Assembly (NCBI RefSeq): GCF_014058685.1
Contig: NZ_CP059055.1
Location: forward strand, 310,001 to 374,000
DNA from: Lactobacillus johnsonii
Lineage (GTDB): Bacteria; Bacillota; Bacilli; Lactobacillales; Lactobacillaceae
Length of the DNA: 64,000 nt
Direction: 5' to 3'
Below, piece after piece: positions 52,908-62,373 of this stretch. The first letter of the stretch is position 1. The number at the start of each line of letters is the position of its first letter. Position numbers and translations under genes: made by a program. The notes under the pieces were generated by a model. The model was not told the origin of the DNA and did not search any database. It saw only the letters and a list, made by a program, of their open reading frames with translations.

Positions 52908-54202
52908 TGTTCTCGACCTTGAAGAACGCCTTTAAGGATAAAGATATTAGATCAAAAATCTTCTTTACTCTCTTTATCCTATTGCTTTATCGAATCGGAG
53001 CTAATATTACGGTTCCGGGTGTTAATGCAAAAGCTATTACACGGGTTGCACAAACTGGTTTAGTCCCAATGTTGGATACAGTTAGTGGTGGTGGATTAGA
53101 TACTTATTCTATTTTTTCATTAGGTGTTTCACCTTACATCACTGCCCAAATTGTCATTCAATTACTCCAAATGGATATTGTTCCTAAGTTAGTTGAATGG
53201 GGGAAACAAGGAGAAGTCGGAAGACGAAAAACAAATCAGGTAACGCGCTATCTTACTTTAGTCGTTGCTTTTGTTCAAAGTCTAGGAATTACTCTTGGTT
53301 TTAACGTTTTAACTGAAATGGGTTTGGTTAAAACGCAAACTCCTCAAACCTATATTGAGATTGCCATTATTATGACTGCTGGGACAATGCTTTTGACCTG
53401 GCTAGGTGATGAAATTACTGATAAGGGGCTCGGAAATGGTGTATCTGTTATTATTTTTGCAGGTATCATTGCTCGCCTTCCAAATGGAATTTATCAACTA
53501 TATAAAGATTTCATCATTAATAATAGTGCTAGCGATCGTTGGCAAGGGATTTTGTTCTTCATCGCGATCATTATTGCCATTTTACTAGTAACTCAATTTG
53601 TTACATGGTTTCAACAAGCTGATTTACGAGTACCTATTCAATATACTCGTAGAGCAGCAACAAGTGGCTCCGAAAGTTTCCTACCATTAAAGGTTAACGT
53701 GTCTGGAGTTATTCCAGTTATTTTTGCCAGTTCCTTTATTATTACACCAGCTACAATTTTGATGGCTTTCCAAAGATCTCATGGAAATGAACAATGGTTT
53801 AAGATTTGTAATCAAATATTTAGTTTACAAACTACACCTGGTGCACTGATTTATACACTATTGATTATTTTGTTCACTTTCTTCTATGCCTTTGTTCAAG
53901 TAAATCCAGAAAAGTTGGCTGAGAACTTGCAAAAGCAAGGAGCCTATATTCCTAGCGTTTGGCCAGGAAAAGATACACAAAAATATGTATCTAAAATTTT
54001 GATTAGATTATCTACAGTAGGTGCGGTATTTTTAGGGCTAGTTGCCTTGTTACCACAACTTGCTACAAATATTTTTGGTTTACCAAGTTCAATTGGTCTT
54101 GGTGGAACGAGTCTTTTAATCGTTATTGGTGTTGTTTTAGAATTAGCTCGTCAAGTTGATGGGTTACTAATGAAACGCGAATACGTTGGATTTATTAGAT
54201 AG
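52907..54202 (+). CDS. secY: Preprotein translocase subunit SecY
   Basis: A 431-residue channel with ten membrane segments, the core of SecYEG. Plug and hallmark regions include [18 protein letters not shown] and the cytoplasmic loop KWG-type [20 protein letters not shown] coupling to rplO. Codon use is less biased than in the ribosomal genes. Confidence 0.97.
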   Translation: MFSTLKNAFKDKDIRSKIFFTLFILLLYRIGANITVPGVNAKAITRVAQTGLVPMLDTVSGGGLDTYSIFSLGVSPYITAQIVIQLLQMDIVPKLVEWGKQGEVGRRKTNQVTRYLTLVVAFVQSLGITLGFNVLTEMGLVKTQTPQTYIEIAIIMTAGTMLLTWLGDEITDKGLGNGVSVIIFAGIIARLPNGIYQLYKDFIINNSASDRWQGILFFIAIIIAILLVTQFVTWFQQADLRVPIQYTRRAATSGSESFLPLKVNVSGVIPVIFASSFIITPATILMAFQRSHGNEQWFKICNQIFSLQTTPGALIYTLLIILFTFFYAFVQVNPEKLAENLQKQGAYIPSVWPGKDTQKYVSKILIRLSTVGAVFLGLVALLPQLATNIFGLPSSIGLGGTSLLIVIGVVLELARQVDGLLMKREYVGFIR

Positions 54203-54213
54203 TAAGGATAAAA

Positions 54214-54867
54214 ATGATTAATTTAATTCTTTTAGGTTTGCCTGGTGCAGGCAAAGGAACAGCTTCTGAAAGCATTGTGGATAAGTATCACTTAGCACAT
54301 ATCTCTACCGGTGATATGTTTAGAGAAGCTATGGCTAATGAAACTCCTGTTGGTTTGGAAGCTAAAAGTTATATTGATAAAGGAAATTTGGTCCCAGATG
54401 AAGTTACAGCTAAGTTAGTTGAAGAACGACTTAAGCAACCCGACACTAAAAACGGATTCATCTTGGATGGATTTCCAAGAACCACTGTTCAAGCAGAACT
54501 TCTTGAAGATATAACTAAACGGTTGGAAAAACCGTTAACTAATGTAATTGCAATTGATGTTGATGAAGATGTTTTGATCAAACGTTTATCAGCACGTTAC
54601 ATTTGTAAAAAATGTGGTGCAACTTACAATAAGATTTCAAATCCAACTAAAGTAGAAGGTACTTGTGATCGTTGCGGAGGACATGAATTTTTCCAACGTG
54701 AGGATGACAAGCCAGAAGTTGTTAAAAATCGCTTAGAAGTTAACAAGAAAATGAATACTCCTCTTCGTGATTTTTATGAAGAAAAAGGAATTCTTTCAAC
54801 TGTTAACGGTGAACAAACTCCGGAAAAAGTATTTGAAGACATTGACAAAATTTTAAGTAAAGACTAG
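54214..54867 (+). CDS. adk: Adenylate kinase
   Basis: A 217-residue enzyme converting ATP and AMP to two ADP. P-loop GLPGAGKGT near residue 8. The lid holds the Gram-positive zinc cysteines ([14 protein letters not shown]). AAGGAT precedes the ATG, 11 bases after secY. Confidence 0.97.
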   Translation: MINLILLGLPGAGKGTASESIVDKYHLAHISTGDMFREAMANETPVGLEAKSYIDKGNLVPDEVTAKLVEERLKQPDTKNGFILDGFPRTTVQAELLEDITKRLEKPLTNVIAIDVDEDVLIKRLSARYICKKCGATYNKISNPTKVEGTCDRCGGHEFFQREDDKPEVVKNRLEVNKKMNTPLRDFYEEKGILSTVNGEQTPEKVFEDIDKILSKD

Positions 54868-54874
54868 TCTGTTA

Positions 54875-54902
54875 TTGTTTTTTTACAATTCCGTGTTATA
54901 AT
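54875..54902 (+). promoter_or_regulatory. Promoter of infA-rpmJ-rpsM-rpsK-rpoA-rplQ
   Basis: TTGTTT (54875-54880), 16-bp spacer, TGTTATAAT with −10 at 54897-54902. It gives the alpha operon an extra start inside the long ribosomal cluster. No terminator separates it from adk. Confidence 0.65.
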
Positions 54903-54940
54903 GCCTAAGTGTGACTATTTGTTCATGTGGAGGAACAATT

Positions 54941-55162
54941 TTGGCAAAAGAAGATGTCATCGAAGTTGAGGGTAAGGTAGTTGATACCTTACCTAATGCT
55001 ATGTTTAAAGTTGAATTAGAAAATGGTGCAACTATTTTAGCTCATGTGTCTGGTAAAATTAGAATGCACTACATTAGAATTTTACCTGGTGATAGAGTAA
55101 CAGTTGAATTATCACCATATGATTTAACTAAGGGTAGGATTACGTATCGTTTTATTAAGTAA
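54941..55162 (+). CDS. infA: Translation initiation factor IF-1
   Basis: 73 residues, OB fold, starting [18 protein letters not shown]. The TTG start is set by TGGAGG seven bases upstream; the longer frame from 54911 starts before the Shine-Dalgarno. Blocks the A site during initiation. Confidence 0.96.
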
Positions 55163-55176
55163 TTACGGAGGCAAAC

Positions 55177-55293
55177 ATGAAAGTTAGACCATCTGTTAAA
55201 CCAATGTGTGAACATTGCAAGATTATCAAAAGACATGGTCGTGTTATGGTGATTTGCTCTGCAAACCCTAAGCACAAACAACGTCAAGGTTAA
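55177..55293 (+). CDS. rpmJ: 50S ribosomal protein L36
   Basis: A 38-residue gene that is easy to miss. Product [20 protein letters not shown] and onward, ending KHKQRQG, with zinc ligands in CEHC, a later Cys and His. CGGAGG precedes the ATG. It lies in the conserved place between infA and rpsM. Confidence 0.97.
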
Positions 55294-55326
55294 TAGTTAG
55301 ATATTTTTATTAGGAGGTGCAATTTA

Positions 55327-55674
55327 ATGGCACGTATTGCTGGTGTTGACTTACCCAGAAATAAAAGAGTTGTAGTCGCATTAACTTATATCTATGGTAT
55401 TGGTGAACCAACTGCAAAAAAGATTTGTAAAGATGCTGGTATTTCTGAAGACATTCGTACTAATGACTTGACTCCAGAAGATCAAGAAAAATTACGTAGC
55501 GAAGTAGACAAGTACCGTGTTGAAGGTGATCTTCGTCGTGAAGTTAGCCTTAACATCAAGCGTTTAGTTGAAATTGGCTCATACCGTGGTATTCGTCACC
55601 GTCGTGGCTTACCAGTTCGTGGTCAAAATACCAAGAATAATGCTCGTACTCGTAAGGGTTCAAAGAGAAAATAA
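55327..55674 (+). CDS. rpsM: 30S ribosomal protein S13
   Basis: 115 residues. [19 protein letters not shown] start; C-terminal [14 protein letters not shown]. Contacts P-site tRNA and L5. Confidence 0.98.
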   Translation: MARIAGVDLPRNKRVVVALTYIYGIGEPTAKKICKDAGISEDIRTNDLTPEDQEKLRSEVDKYRVEGDLRREVSLNIKRLVEIGSYRGIRHRRGLPVRGQNTKNNARTRKGSKRK

Positions 55675-55698
55675 TTTATTAAATAGGAGGTTAAGTTA

Positions 55699-56088
55699 AT
55701 GGCTGCAAAGAAAACAGCACGTAAACGCCGTGTAAAGAAGCATGTTGAAAGCGGCGTTGCTCATATTCATTCTACGTTTAACAATACCTTGGTCATGATT
55801 ACTGATGTACAAGGTAACGCAGTCGCATGGTCTTCCGCTGGTGCTTTAGGTTTTAAGGGTAGTCGTAAGTCTACACCATTTGCTGCTCAAATGGCCGCAG
55901 AAGCAGCTGCAAAATCTGCAATGGATCAAGGCATGAAGCATGTTGAAGTTTCAGTTAAAGGCCCAGGTGCAGGTCGTGAAGCTGCTATTAGAGCACTTCA
56001 AGCTGCAGGTCTTGAAATCACTGCTATTCGCGACGTTACTCCAGTGCCGCACAACGGTTCCAGACCACCAAAACGTCGTCGTGTCTAG
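55699..56088 (+). CDS. rpsK: 30S ribosomal protein S11
   Basis: 129 residues. Contains [20 protein letters not shown] and ends RPPKRRRV. Part of the 30S platform. Confidence 0.98.
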   Translation: MAAKKTARKRRVKKHVESGVAHIHSTFNNTLVMITDVQGNAVAWSSAGALGFKGSRKSTPFAAQMAAEAAAKSAMDQGMKHVEVSVKGPGAGREAAIRALQAAGLEITAIRDVTPVPHNGSRPPKRRRV

Positions 56089-56133
56089 TTTATTCCTGCG
56101 TGCAGGACATTACGTTTTGAAAGGGGCCCAGTA

Positions 56134-57072
56134 ATGATTGAATTTGAAAAACCAAATATTACCGTAGTAGACCAAGAGGAGGCATACGGTAAGTTTGTTG
56201 TCGAACCACTGGAACGCGGTTTCGGGACTACTTTAGGTAACTCACTCCGTCGAGTTTTACTTACTTCTATTCCAGGTACGGCACTTTCTTACATTCAGAT
56301 TGATGGTGTGTTACATGAATTTTCAACAATTCCTGGCGTTAGAGAAGACGTCACGAAGATCATTCTTAATTTGAAGAAACTAGAGTTAAAGTCACTCTCA
56401 GATGAAGAAAAAATTGCTGAAATCGATGTAACTGGACCAGCAATTGTAACTGCTGCTGATTTGAAGGTCGACTCTGATATTGAGGTCTTAAATCCAGATC
56501 AATATATTTGTAGTATTGCTGATGGTGGCCATTTGCATATGAACGTTGCGATCAAGACTGGTCGTGGTTATGTTCCCGCAAGTGAAAACAAGACAGATGA
56601 CATGCCTATTGGTGTCATCCCCGTTGATTCACTCTTCTCACCAATCAAAAAAGTTAACTACCAAGTTGAAAGTGCTCGTGTTGGTAAGAGAGATGACTAT
56701 GACAAATTAACTTTAGAAATTTGGACTGATGGTTCAATCACACCTAATGATGCCCTTAGTTTCGCTGCGAAGATTCTTGTAGAACACTTCAAAGTATTTA
56801 TGTCTACTGATATGGATGCGCAGTTTGATGATGTAATGGTAGAAAAAGAGGACGATAAGAACGAAAAGAAGCTTGAGATGACGATCGAAGAGCTTGATTT
56901 GTCTGTTCGTTCCTATAACTGCTTGAAACGTGCAGGAATTAATACTGTTCAAGAATTAACTGATAAATCTGAAGCAGATATGATGCGCGTACGTAACTTA
57001 GGACGTAAGTCATTAGAAGAAGTAAAGAATAAACTTGCCGATCTTGGTCTATCACTTCGTCAAGATGACTAA
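56134..57072 (+). CDS. rpoA: DNA-directed RNA polymerase subunit alpha
   Basis: 312 residues. The N-terminal dimerisation domain has [17 protein letters not shown]. The C-terminal domain (about 245-312) has [17 protein letters not shown] and the UP-element helix [18 protein letters not shown] upstream. Sits between rpsK and rplQ as usual. Confidence 0.98.
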   Translation: MIEFEKPNITVVDQEEAYGKFVVEPLERGFGTTLGNSLRRVLLTSIPGTALSYIQIDGVLHEFSTIPGVREDVTKIILNLKKLELKSLSDEEKIAEIDVTGPAIVTAADLKVDSDIEVLNPDQYICSIADGGHLHMNVAIKTGRGYVPASENKTDDMPIGVIPVDSLFSPIKKVNYQVESARVGKRDDYDKLTLEIWTDGSITPNDALSFAAKILVEHFKVFMSTDMDAQFDDVMVEKEDDKNEKKLEMTIEELDLSVRSYNCLKRAGINTVQELTDKSEADMMRVRNLGRKSLEEVKNKLADLGLSLRQDD

Positions 57073-57098
57073 GTAGGAATAATAAGGAGGGAAAACTC

Positions 57099-57482
57099 AT
57101 GGCATACCGTAAATTAGGTCGCGATAGTGCACACAGAAAAGCAATGCTTAGAGAAATGACTACTCAATTGATCATGAACGAACGCATTGTTACTACTGAA
57201 ACCCGTGCTAAAGAAATCCGCACAACTACCGAAAAAATGATTACTTTAGGTAAACGCGGTGATTTAAGTGCTAGAAGAAAGGCAGCTGCTTTTGTTCGTA
57301 ATGAAATTGCTGATATTCATGAAGAAAAAGATGCAGTTGTTGTAAAATCAGCACTTCAAAAACTTTTCAGTGACATTGCACCTCGTTACAAAGATCGTAA
57401 TGGTGGTTACACCAGAATGTACAAGTTAGCTAACCCACGTAAGGGTGACGCTGCTCCAATGGTAATCATTGAATTAGTTTAA
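57099..57482 (+). CDS. rplQ: 50S ribosomal protein L17
   Basis: 127 residues. [18 protein letters not shown] start. Last gene of the long ribosomal cluster; AAGGAGGG upstream. Confidence 0.98.
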   Translation: MAYRKLGRDSAHRKAMLREMTTQLIMNERIVTTETRAKEIRTTTEKMITLGKRGDLSARRKAAAFVRNEIADIHEEKDAVVVKSALQKLFSDIAPRYKDRNGGYTRMYKLANPRKGDAAPMVIIELV

Positions 57483-57498
57483 TTAGGTAAAATATAAT
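57469..57498 (+). promoter_or_regulatory. Promoter-like site at the end of rplQ
   Basis: TTGAAT (57469-57474), 18-bp spacer, TATAAT (57493-57498). Transcription would begin near 57505, after the rplQ stop. Confidence 0.45.
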
Positions 57499-57504
57499 AT
57501 TATT

Positions 57505-57608
57505 TTATAAATCTTTCACAAAAGCGAGAATAAGCGTGATGATGGTGGCTTTTGCCTAGTCTAGCTTAGATGTTAAATCATCCCTCTTTGTGGATGATTT
57601 TTTTTTGC
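57505..57608 (+). ncRNA. Candidate ~100-nt RNA between rplQ and ecfA1
   Basis: The region has its own promoter-like site and a terminator, and no coding frame. CAAAAGC (57519-57525) pairs with GCTTTTG (57548-57554). It could equally be only the 3' UTR of rplQ. I do not recognise a known RNA family. Confidence 0.3.
57574..57608 (+). terminator. Terminator after rplQ
   Basis: AAATCATCC pairs with GGATGATTT across an 8-nt loop and is followed by a run of about eight T residues. Confidence 0.88.
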
Positions 57609-57620
57609 TCTTTTTTTATA

Positions 57621-57626
57621 TATAAT
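57621..57626 (+). promoter_or_regulatory. −10 box of the ecfA1 operon
   Basis: Perfect TATAAT, 41 bases before the ecfA1 start; a TACAAT also lies at 57630-57635. The −35 is weak. Confidence 0.4.
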
Positions 57627-57667
57627 TGATACAATGACATATTATGGAAAAAGAGCAGTGAATATTT

Positions 57668-58516
57668 ATGAAAGATAATATAGTAACGGTTAAGCATCTT
57701 TCTTTTACCTATAAAGATAGTAAAGTACCTGCTGTAAATGATATTAGTTTCTCAATTCCTAGAGGATCATGGACTACTTTGGTAGGTCATAATGGGAGCG
57801 GAAAATCAACAATTGCCCGTTTATTGGATGGCATTCTTTTACCCCATGATAATCCTAGAACGGTAATTAACGTTGATGGTATTGAGCTGACAGAGAAAAC
57901 AATGTGGGATATTAGAGACCGTGTAGGAATTGTATTCCAAAATCCTGATAATCAATTTGTTGGTGCTACGGTGGAAGATGATGTAGCTTTTGGTCTTGAG
58001 AATCGTCAAGTTTCTCGTTCTAAGATGCAGACTATTGTTCATGATGTGCTTGAGCAAGTGGATATGCTTGACTTTCAAAAAAGCGAACCTCAATATTTGT
58101 CTGGAGGTCAAAAGCAAAGAGTAGCTATTGCCGGCATTTTAGCGATTGGACCAAAATTAATAATTTTAGACGAATCAACTAGTATGTTAGATCCAGCAGG
58201 TAAAACGAAAATTCTTAGCCTTATACGAGATTTACAAAATAAAAATGGTCTGACTATCTTCTCCATTACTCATGATATTAATGAAGCGGTACAAGCAGAC
58301 CAGATGTTAGTTTTAGATAAAGGAAAATTATTGGCTAGTGGCTCTCCAAGAGAGATATTTGAAAACGAGGTTTTAATAAAAAGTGCCGGATTAGAGCTCC
58401 CTTTATTTTATAAGGTTAAAAATGAACTTATAAAAAAAGAAATTCATATCCCTCGAGAAGTCAATAGTGAGGAAAAGTTGGTGAAGTATTTGTGTCAATT
58501 GAATTCAAAAATGTAG
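57668..58516 (+). CDS. ecfA1: ECF transporter ATPase EcfA1
   Basis: 282 residues, ABC ATPase of the energy-coupling factor module that drives uptake of vitamins through exchangeable S components. Walker A GHNGSGKST near residue 39, signature LSGGQKQR, Walker B LIILDESTSMLDP. It overlaps ecfA2 by 25 bases. The ecfA1-ecfA2-ecfT-truA order after rplQ is the standard group II ECF locus of Firmicutes. Confidence 0.94.
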   Translation: MKDNIVTVKHLSFTYKDSKVPAVNDISFSIPRGSWTTLVGHNGSGKSTIARLLDGILLPHDNPRTVINVDGIELTEKTMWDIRDRVGIVFQNPDNQFVGATVEDDVAFGLENRQVSRSKMQTIVHDVLEQVDMLDFQKSEPQYLSGGQKQRVAIAGILAIGPKLIILDESTSMLDPAGKTKILSLIRDLQNKNGLTIFSITHDINEAVQADQMLVLDKGKLLASGSPREIFENEVLIKSAGLELPLFYKVKNELIKKEIHIPREVNSEEKLVKYLCQLNSKM

Positions 58517-59361
58517 ATTATGTTTATGCACCTGGAACTCCATTTCAAACTCAAGGATTGATAGATATATCTTTTAAAATAGAAAAAGGATCCTTTGTAG
58601 CAATTGCTGGCCATACCGGAAGTGGAAAGTCTACTCTCATGCAGTATTTTGATGGCTTATTGCTTCCAAGTAAGGGTGAAATCACTGTAGCGGGTGAGCA
58701 GATTAATGCAAATACTTCAAGCAAGGCACTAAAAGCAATTCGAAAAAAAGTGGGCCTAGTGTTTCAATTTCCTGAAAATCAACTATTTGAAGAAACTGTG
58801 CTTAAAGATGTGATGTTTGGTCCACTTAATTTTGGCTTTTCAGAACAAAAGGCAAAAGAGCAAGCAGTAGAGTGGATTAAAAAAGTAGGCCTTTCTGAAG
58901 ATATGATGGATAAATCTCCTTTTGAACTTTCTGGAGGTCAAATGCGTCGCGTGGCAATTGCAGGTGTGATGGCATATGAACCAGAAATTTTATGTCTTGA
59001 TGAACCTGCAGCTGGACTAGATCCTGAAGGACAGAAGCAAATGTTTGAGATATTTAAGGAGTACCAACGAGCTGGCCATACAGTCATTCTAATTTCACAT
59101 AATATGGATGATATTAGTGAATATGCAGATGATATGTTAGTCCTTGATCATGGTCATTTAATAAAACATGCTAGTCCACAAGAGATTTTTTCTGATCAGG
59201 AGTGGGTAAAAAAACACTATCTCGATGAACCCGCAACTAGTAGACTAACTCGGGAGCTACAAAAAGGTGGTTTTCAATTTTCAGAGATGCCACTAACTAT
59301 TGAGTCGTTAGTAAGTAAAGTTGCAAATGAGCTAAAGAAGAAGGGGGACATGGATGAGTAA
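58492..59361 (+). CDS. ecfA2: ECF transporter ATPase EcfA2
   Basis: 289 residues, second ATPase of the ECF module. Walker A GHTGSGKST, signature LSGGQMRR, Walker B ILCLDEPAAGLDP. GTG start inside ecfA1; product begins SIEFKNVDYVYAPGTPFQ. It overlaps ecfT by 8 bases. Confidence 0.94.
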   Translation: MSIEFKNVDYVYAPGTPFQTQGLIDISFKIEKGSFVAIAGHTGSGKSTLMQYFDGLLLPSKGEITVAGEQINANTSSKALKAIRKKVGLVFQFPENQLFEETVLKDVMFGPLNFGFSEQKAKEQAVEWIKKVGLSEDMMDKSPFELSGGQMRRVAIAGVMAYEPEILCLDEPAAGLDPEGQKQMFEIFKEYQRAGHTVILISHNMDDISEYADDMLVLDHGHLIKHASPQEIFSDQEWVKKHYLDEPATSRLTRELQKGGFQFSEMPLTIESLVSKVANELKKKGDMDE

Positions 59362-60151
59362 AATTATTATTGGACGTTATATTCCTAGTAATTCTATCGT
59401 TTATAAAATGGATCCTCGAGGAAAGATAATTGCAACATTTTTATTTATTGTTATTATCTTTCTGGCTAATAATTGGTTGTCCTATTTCTTTTTATCGATA
59501 TTTACTTTACTTGCTGTTTGGGCAACAAAATTAAAGCCTAAAGTATTTTGGGATGGAGTAAAGCCATTAATTTGGTTAATTCTATTTACTTCAGTTTTGC
59601 AATTATTTTTTACTACAGGTGGAAAAGTTTATTGGCAGTGGGGAATTTTCAACATTAGTGAATATGGGATTCAGAATTCTATTTTTATCTTTATTCGTTT
59701 TGTAATGATTATTCTGATTTCGACAGTTCTTACGCTGACGACCACATCATTAGAAATTGCAGATGGAATGGAATGGATCTTAAAACCTCTTGGCTACCTA
59801 AAAGTTCCAGTAGCTCAAATTGCTCTTGTAATGTCTATTGCGCTTCGCTTTGTGCCGACATTATTAGATCAAGCAGTACGAATTATGAATGCTCAGAGAG
59901 CACGTGGAGCCGATTTTAATAGTGGGGGCTTAATTAAGAGAATTCATTCGATTATCCCAATTTTAATTCCCTTATTTATTAGTTCCTTAACTGTTGCAAT
60001 TGATTTGGCTACGGCTATGGAAGCAAGAGGTTATCGAGAAGGGGCAAAAAGGACCCGCTATCGAGTTTTAAAGTGGTCAAAGTATGATTGGATTAACTTA
60101 GGCTATTTCGCGCTATTGACGCTAATTTTATTACTTACAAGGACGTATTAA
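59354..60151 (+). CDS. ecfT: ECF transporter transmembrane protein EcfT
   Basis: 265 residues with 5-6 membrane segments. The coupling-helix motifs are ARG in NAQRARGADF and in AMEARGYREG, which contact the two ATPases. AAGGGGG precedes the ATG. No S component is encoded next to it, as expected for the shared group II module. Confidence 0.94.
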   Translation: MSKIIIGRYIPSNSIVYKMDPRGKIIATFLFIVIIFLANNWLSYFFLSIFTLLAVWATKLKPKVFWDGVKPLIWLILFTSVLQLFFTTGGKVYWQWGIFNISEYGIQNSIFIFIRFVMIILISTVLTLTTTSLEIADGMEWILKPLGYLKVPVAQIALVMSIALRFVPTLLDQAVRIMNAQRARGADFNSGGLIKRIHSIIPILIPLFISSLTVAIDLATAMEARGYREGAKRTRYRVLKWSKYDWINLGYFALLTLILLLTRTY

Positions 60152-60154
60152 TTA

Positions 60155-60946
60155 ATGACTACAAGATATAAATTAACCATGGCCTATGATGGTCATCTTT
60201 TTCATGGATTTCAAATTCAACCAAATGAACGAACTGTCCAAGGCGTGATTGAAGAAGCATTAAAAAAGATGACTAAAGGAAAAAGAGTGGTAGTGCACGG
60301 ATCTGGAAGAACTGACGCTGGTGTTCATGCTAAAGGACAAGTTATTCACTTTGACTATCCGGGAAAAGAAATCCCAGCTAAAAATATGATGCTTGCTTTA
60401 AATGCCCTCATGCCGATTGACACAGTTTTCTTTGAAAGTGAAATTGTTGATGAAGATTTTCATGTTCAATATTCAACTAAAGGAAAATGGTATCGATATA
60501 TAGTAGATCAACATCGTTTTACAGACCCTTTTAATCGTTTTTATACGGGCCACTATCCATATCCTTTAGATATTTCGCTAATGCAGCAGGCAGCTAAAGA
60601 TTTGATTGGTGAACACGATTTTACAAGTTTTGCTGCTAGCGGTGGACAAATTGTGGATAAGGTGCGAACAATTTACTATGTGAATATTACGCCAGACCCG
60701 GATAAAAAGCAGATCTTTTTTGATTTTATTGGAAATGGCTTTTTATATAACATGGTAAGAATCCTAGTTGGAACTTTGTTAGAAATAGGCAATAAAAAAA
60801 GACCTGTTGATGATATACCAAGAGTTTTAAAGGCAAAAGACCGACAAGAAGTTCGAACTACTGCACCAGCCAGTGGATTATATTTACAACATGTTTTTTA
60901 TGAAGATATTCCTAAAAAATATCGTTTGGACCTTAAAAAGGATTGA
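60155..60946 (+). CDS. truA: tRNA pseudouridine synthase A
   Basis: 263 residues, forms pseudouridine at tRNA positions 38-40. Catalytic Asp54 in [11 protein letters not shown]. It follows ecfT by 3 bases without a strong Shine-Dalgarno, so coupling is likely. Its stop lies inside the −35 of the rplM promoter. Confidence 0.96.
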   Translation: MTTRYKLTMAYDGHLFHGFQIQPNERTVQGVIEEALKKMTKGKRVVVHGSGRTDAGVHAKGQVIHFDYPGKEIPAKNMMLALNALMPIDTVFFESEIVDEDFHVQYSTKGKWYRYIVDQHRFTDPFNRFYTGHYPYPLDISLMQQAAKDLIGEHDFTSFAASGGQIVDKVRTIYYVNITPDPDKKQIFFDFIGNGFLYNMVRILVGTLLEIGNKKRPVDDIPRVLKAKDRQEVRTTAPASGLYLQHVFYEDIPKKYRLDLKKD

Positions 60947-60971
60947 CTTTTCAGGCAAAACGACGTAAATT
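60943..60971 (+). promoter_or_regulatory. Promoter of rplM-rpsI
   Basis: TTGACT (60943-60948), 17-bp spacer, TAAATT (60966-60971). Confidence 0.5.
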
Positions 60972-60977
60972 AGTATA

Positions 60978-61048
60978 CGTATGTTTGTCCACGATAGGCC
61001 CCGGAAACTTATTGTTTGTCAAACAGAAGAAAAACGGAGGAATTTAAA
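60978..61048 (+). promoter_or_regulatory. Probable L13-type leader of rplM-rpsI
   Basis: About 70 nt of GC-richer, non-coding leader with small hairpins (for example TGTTT-GTC-AAACA at 61014-61026) before the rplM Shine-Dalgarno ACGGAGG. Firmicutes rplM genes are known to carry an L13 leader; position fits, but I could not confirm the consensus. Confidence 0.4.
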
Positions 61049-61492
61049 GTGCGTACTACCCCATTAGCTAAAACTAGTGATATTAAACGTAAGTGGTATG
61101 TTATCGATGCGACTGATGTTTCACTTGGTCGTTTATCAACTGCTGTAGCATCAATTTTAAGAGGTAAGAATAAGCCTCAATATACACCAAATGTTGATAC
61201 TGGTGATTATGTTATTGTTGTTAACGCAGCTAAATTGAAGTTGACTGGTAAAAAAGCAACTGATAAGATCTACTACCGCCACTCAGATTACCGTGGTGGC
61301 TTAAGAGCTACTCCTGCCGGTGAATTATTAGCTAAGAACCCAGTAAGATTAGTTGAATTATCTGTAAAAGGCATGTTGCCAAAGAATACTCTTGGTCACC
61401 AAGAATTCATGAAGATGCATGTTTACGCTGGTGAAGACCACGAACACGCAGCACAAAAGCCTGAAAAGTTAGACATCAACGAATTAATCTAG
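61049..61492 (+). CDS. rplM: 50S ribosomal protein L13
   Basis: 147 residues from the GTG preceded by CGGAGG; product begins [20 protein letters not shown] longer frame from 61016 lies within the leader and adds eleven unconserved residues. One of the first proteins in 50S assembly. Confidence 0.96.
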   Translation: MRTTPLAKTSDIKRKWYVIDATDVSLGRLSTAVASILRGKNKPQYTPNVDTGDYVIVVNAAKLKLTGKKATDKIYYRHSDYRGGLRATPAGELLAKNPVRLVELSVKGMLPKNTLGHQEFMKMHVYAGEDHEHAAQKPEKLDINELI

Positions 61493-61505
61493 GAGGTTTT
61501 AAATA

Positions 61506-61901
61506 ATGGCACAACAAGCAGCTTACGCTGGAACTGGTCGTCGTAAAGATTCTGTTGCCCGCGTACGTTTAGTACCAGGTAACGGTCAAATTACCATTAA
61601 CAAAGAAGACGTAACTAAGTACATTCCATACCCTAACTTGGTTCAAGATATGAAGCAACCATTAGCATTAACTGAAACTGAAGGTCAATACGATATTTTA
61701 GTTAACGTTAACGGTGGTGGTTTCTCAGGACAAGCTGGTGCAATTCGTTTAGGTATTGCACGTGCACTTCTTGAAGTTGACCCAGATTTCCGTGGTCCTC
61801 TTAAGAAGGCTGGCATGTTAACTCGTGACCCAAGAATGAAGGAAAGAAAGAAGCCAGGTTTGAAGAAAGCCCGCAAAGCTTCACAATTCTCAAAGCGTTA
61901 A
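61506..61901 (+). CDS. rpsI: 30S ribosomal protein S9
   Basis: 131 residues. [18 protein letters not shown] start; the C-terminal tail ends SKR, which contacts P-site tRNA. AGGAGG lies upstream. Confidence 0.98.
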   Translation: MAQQAAYAGTGRRKDSVARVRLVPGNGQITINKEDVTKYIPYPNLVQDMKQPLALTETEGQYDILVNVNGGGFSGQAGAIRLGIARALLEVDPDFRGPLKKAGMLTRDPRMKERKKPGLKKARKASQFSKR

Positions 61902-61923
61902 TATTTTATATTACGTTTTATGC

Positions 61924-61954
61924 AAAAGACATCTCGAAAGGGATGTCTTTTTTG
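61924..61954 (+). terminator. Terminator of rplM-rpsI
   Basis: AAAAGACATC pairs with GATGTCTTTT and is followed by T residues. Confidence 0.88.
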
Positions 61955-62023
61955 TTTAGTATGTGATAGCATACATTTAATCTTAATTACTAAAAAATTG
62001 TGAGTAGAAGTGAGGAAAATATT

Positions 62024-62233
62024 ATGAACATGGATAAAAAAGATCTGAAAGAAGACCTATATGTTGCTTATAGTGTATGTTTTGTACTATTAGTAGCTTC
62101 TATATTTTCCGATCTGATATCATGGTCATGGGTGCGCACATTTGTTAGAGTAGGATTCGGATTATCATTAATAGATACACTTAATGATCAATGGAAGTAT
62201 TTTAAATTGAGAAAAGACATATCAAAATCATAG
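62024..62233 (+). CDS. Small membrane protein of unknown function
   Basis: 69 residues: charged N-terminus (MNMDKKDLKEDLY), one or two hydrophobic segments (about 13-32 and 37-50), charged end. The ATG is chosen over a GTG at 62000 because GTGAGG lies directly before it. I do not recognise a family. It has its own terminator and precedes an exporter locus, but no link is shown. Confidence 0.6.
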   Translation: MNMDKKDLKEDLYVAYSVCFVLLVASIFSDLISWSWVRTFVRVGFGLSLIDTLNDQWKYFKLRKDISKS

Positions 62234-62246
62234 ATAGCTGTGAAGT

Positions 62247-62281
62247 AAGACCTAAAGGTGAAATACTTTTGGGTCTTTTTT
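62247..62281 (+). terminator. Terminator of the small membrane protein gene
   Basis: AAGACCTAAAGGT pairs with ACTTTTGGGTCTT, with G-U pairs, and is followed by TTTTTT. Confidence 0.75.
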
Positions 62282-62304
62282 CTGTCTAAATTTAATAAGA
62301 AAAA

Positions 62305-62353
62305 AAGATAGATTGAATATTTCATAAAATAGTAATAATATTAAATCTATCTT
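62305..62353 (+). promoter_or_regulatory. Promoter flanked by a 10-bp inverted repeat
   Basis: TTGAAT (62313-62318), 17-bp spacer, TAATAT (62336-62341). AAGATAGATT at 62305-62314 and its exact complement AATCTATCTT at 62344-62353 bracket the promoter, a layout that suits a repressor. Confidence 0.5.
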
Positions 62354-62373
62354 AATATTTTGGAGTAACACAA

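Noticed and set aside
61016-61048. N-terminal extension of L13
   Set aside because: It lies in the leader upstream of the CGGAGG site and is not part of the L13 family.
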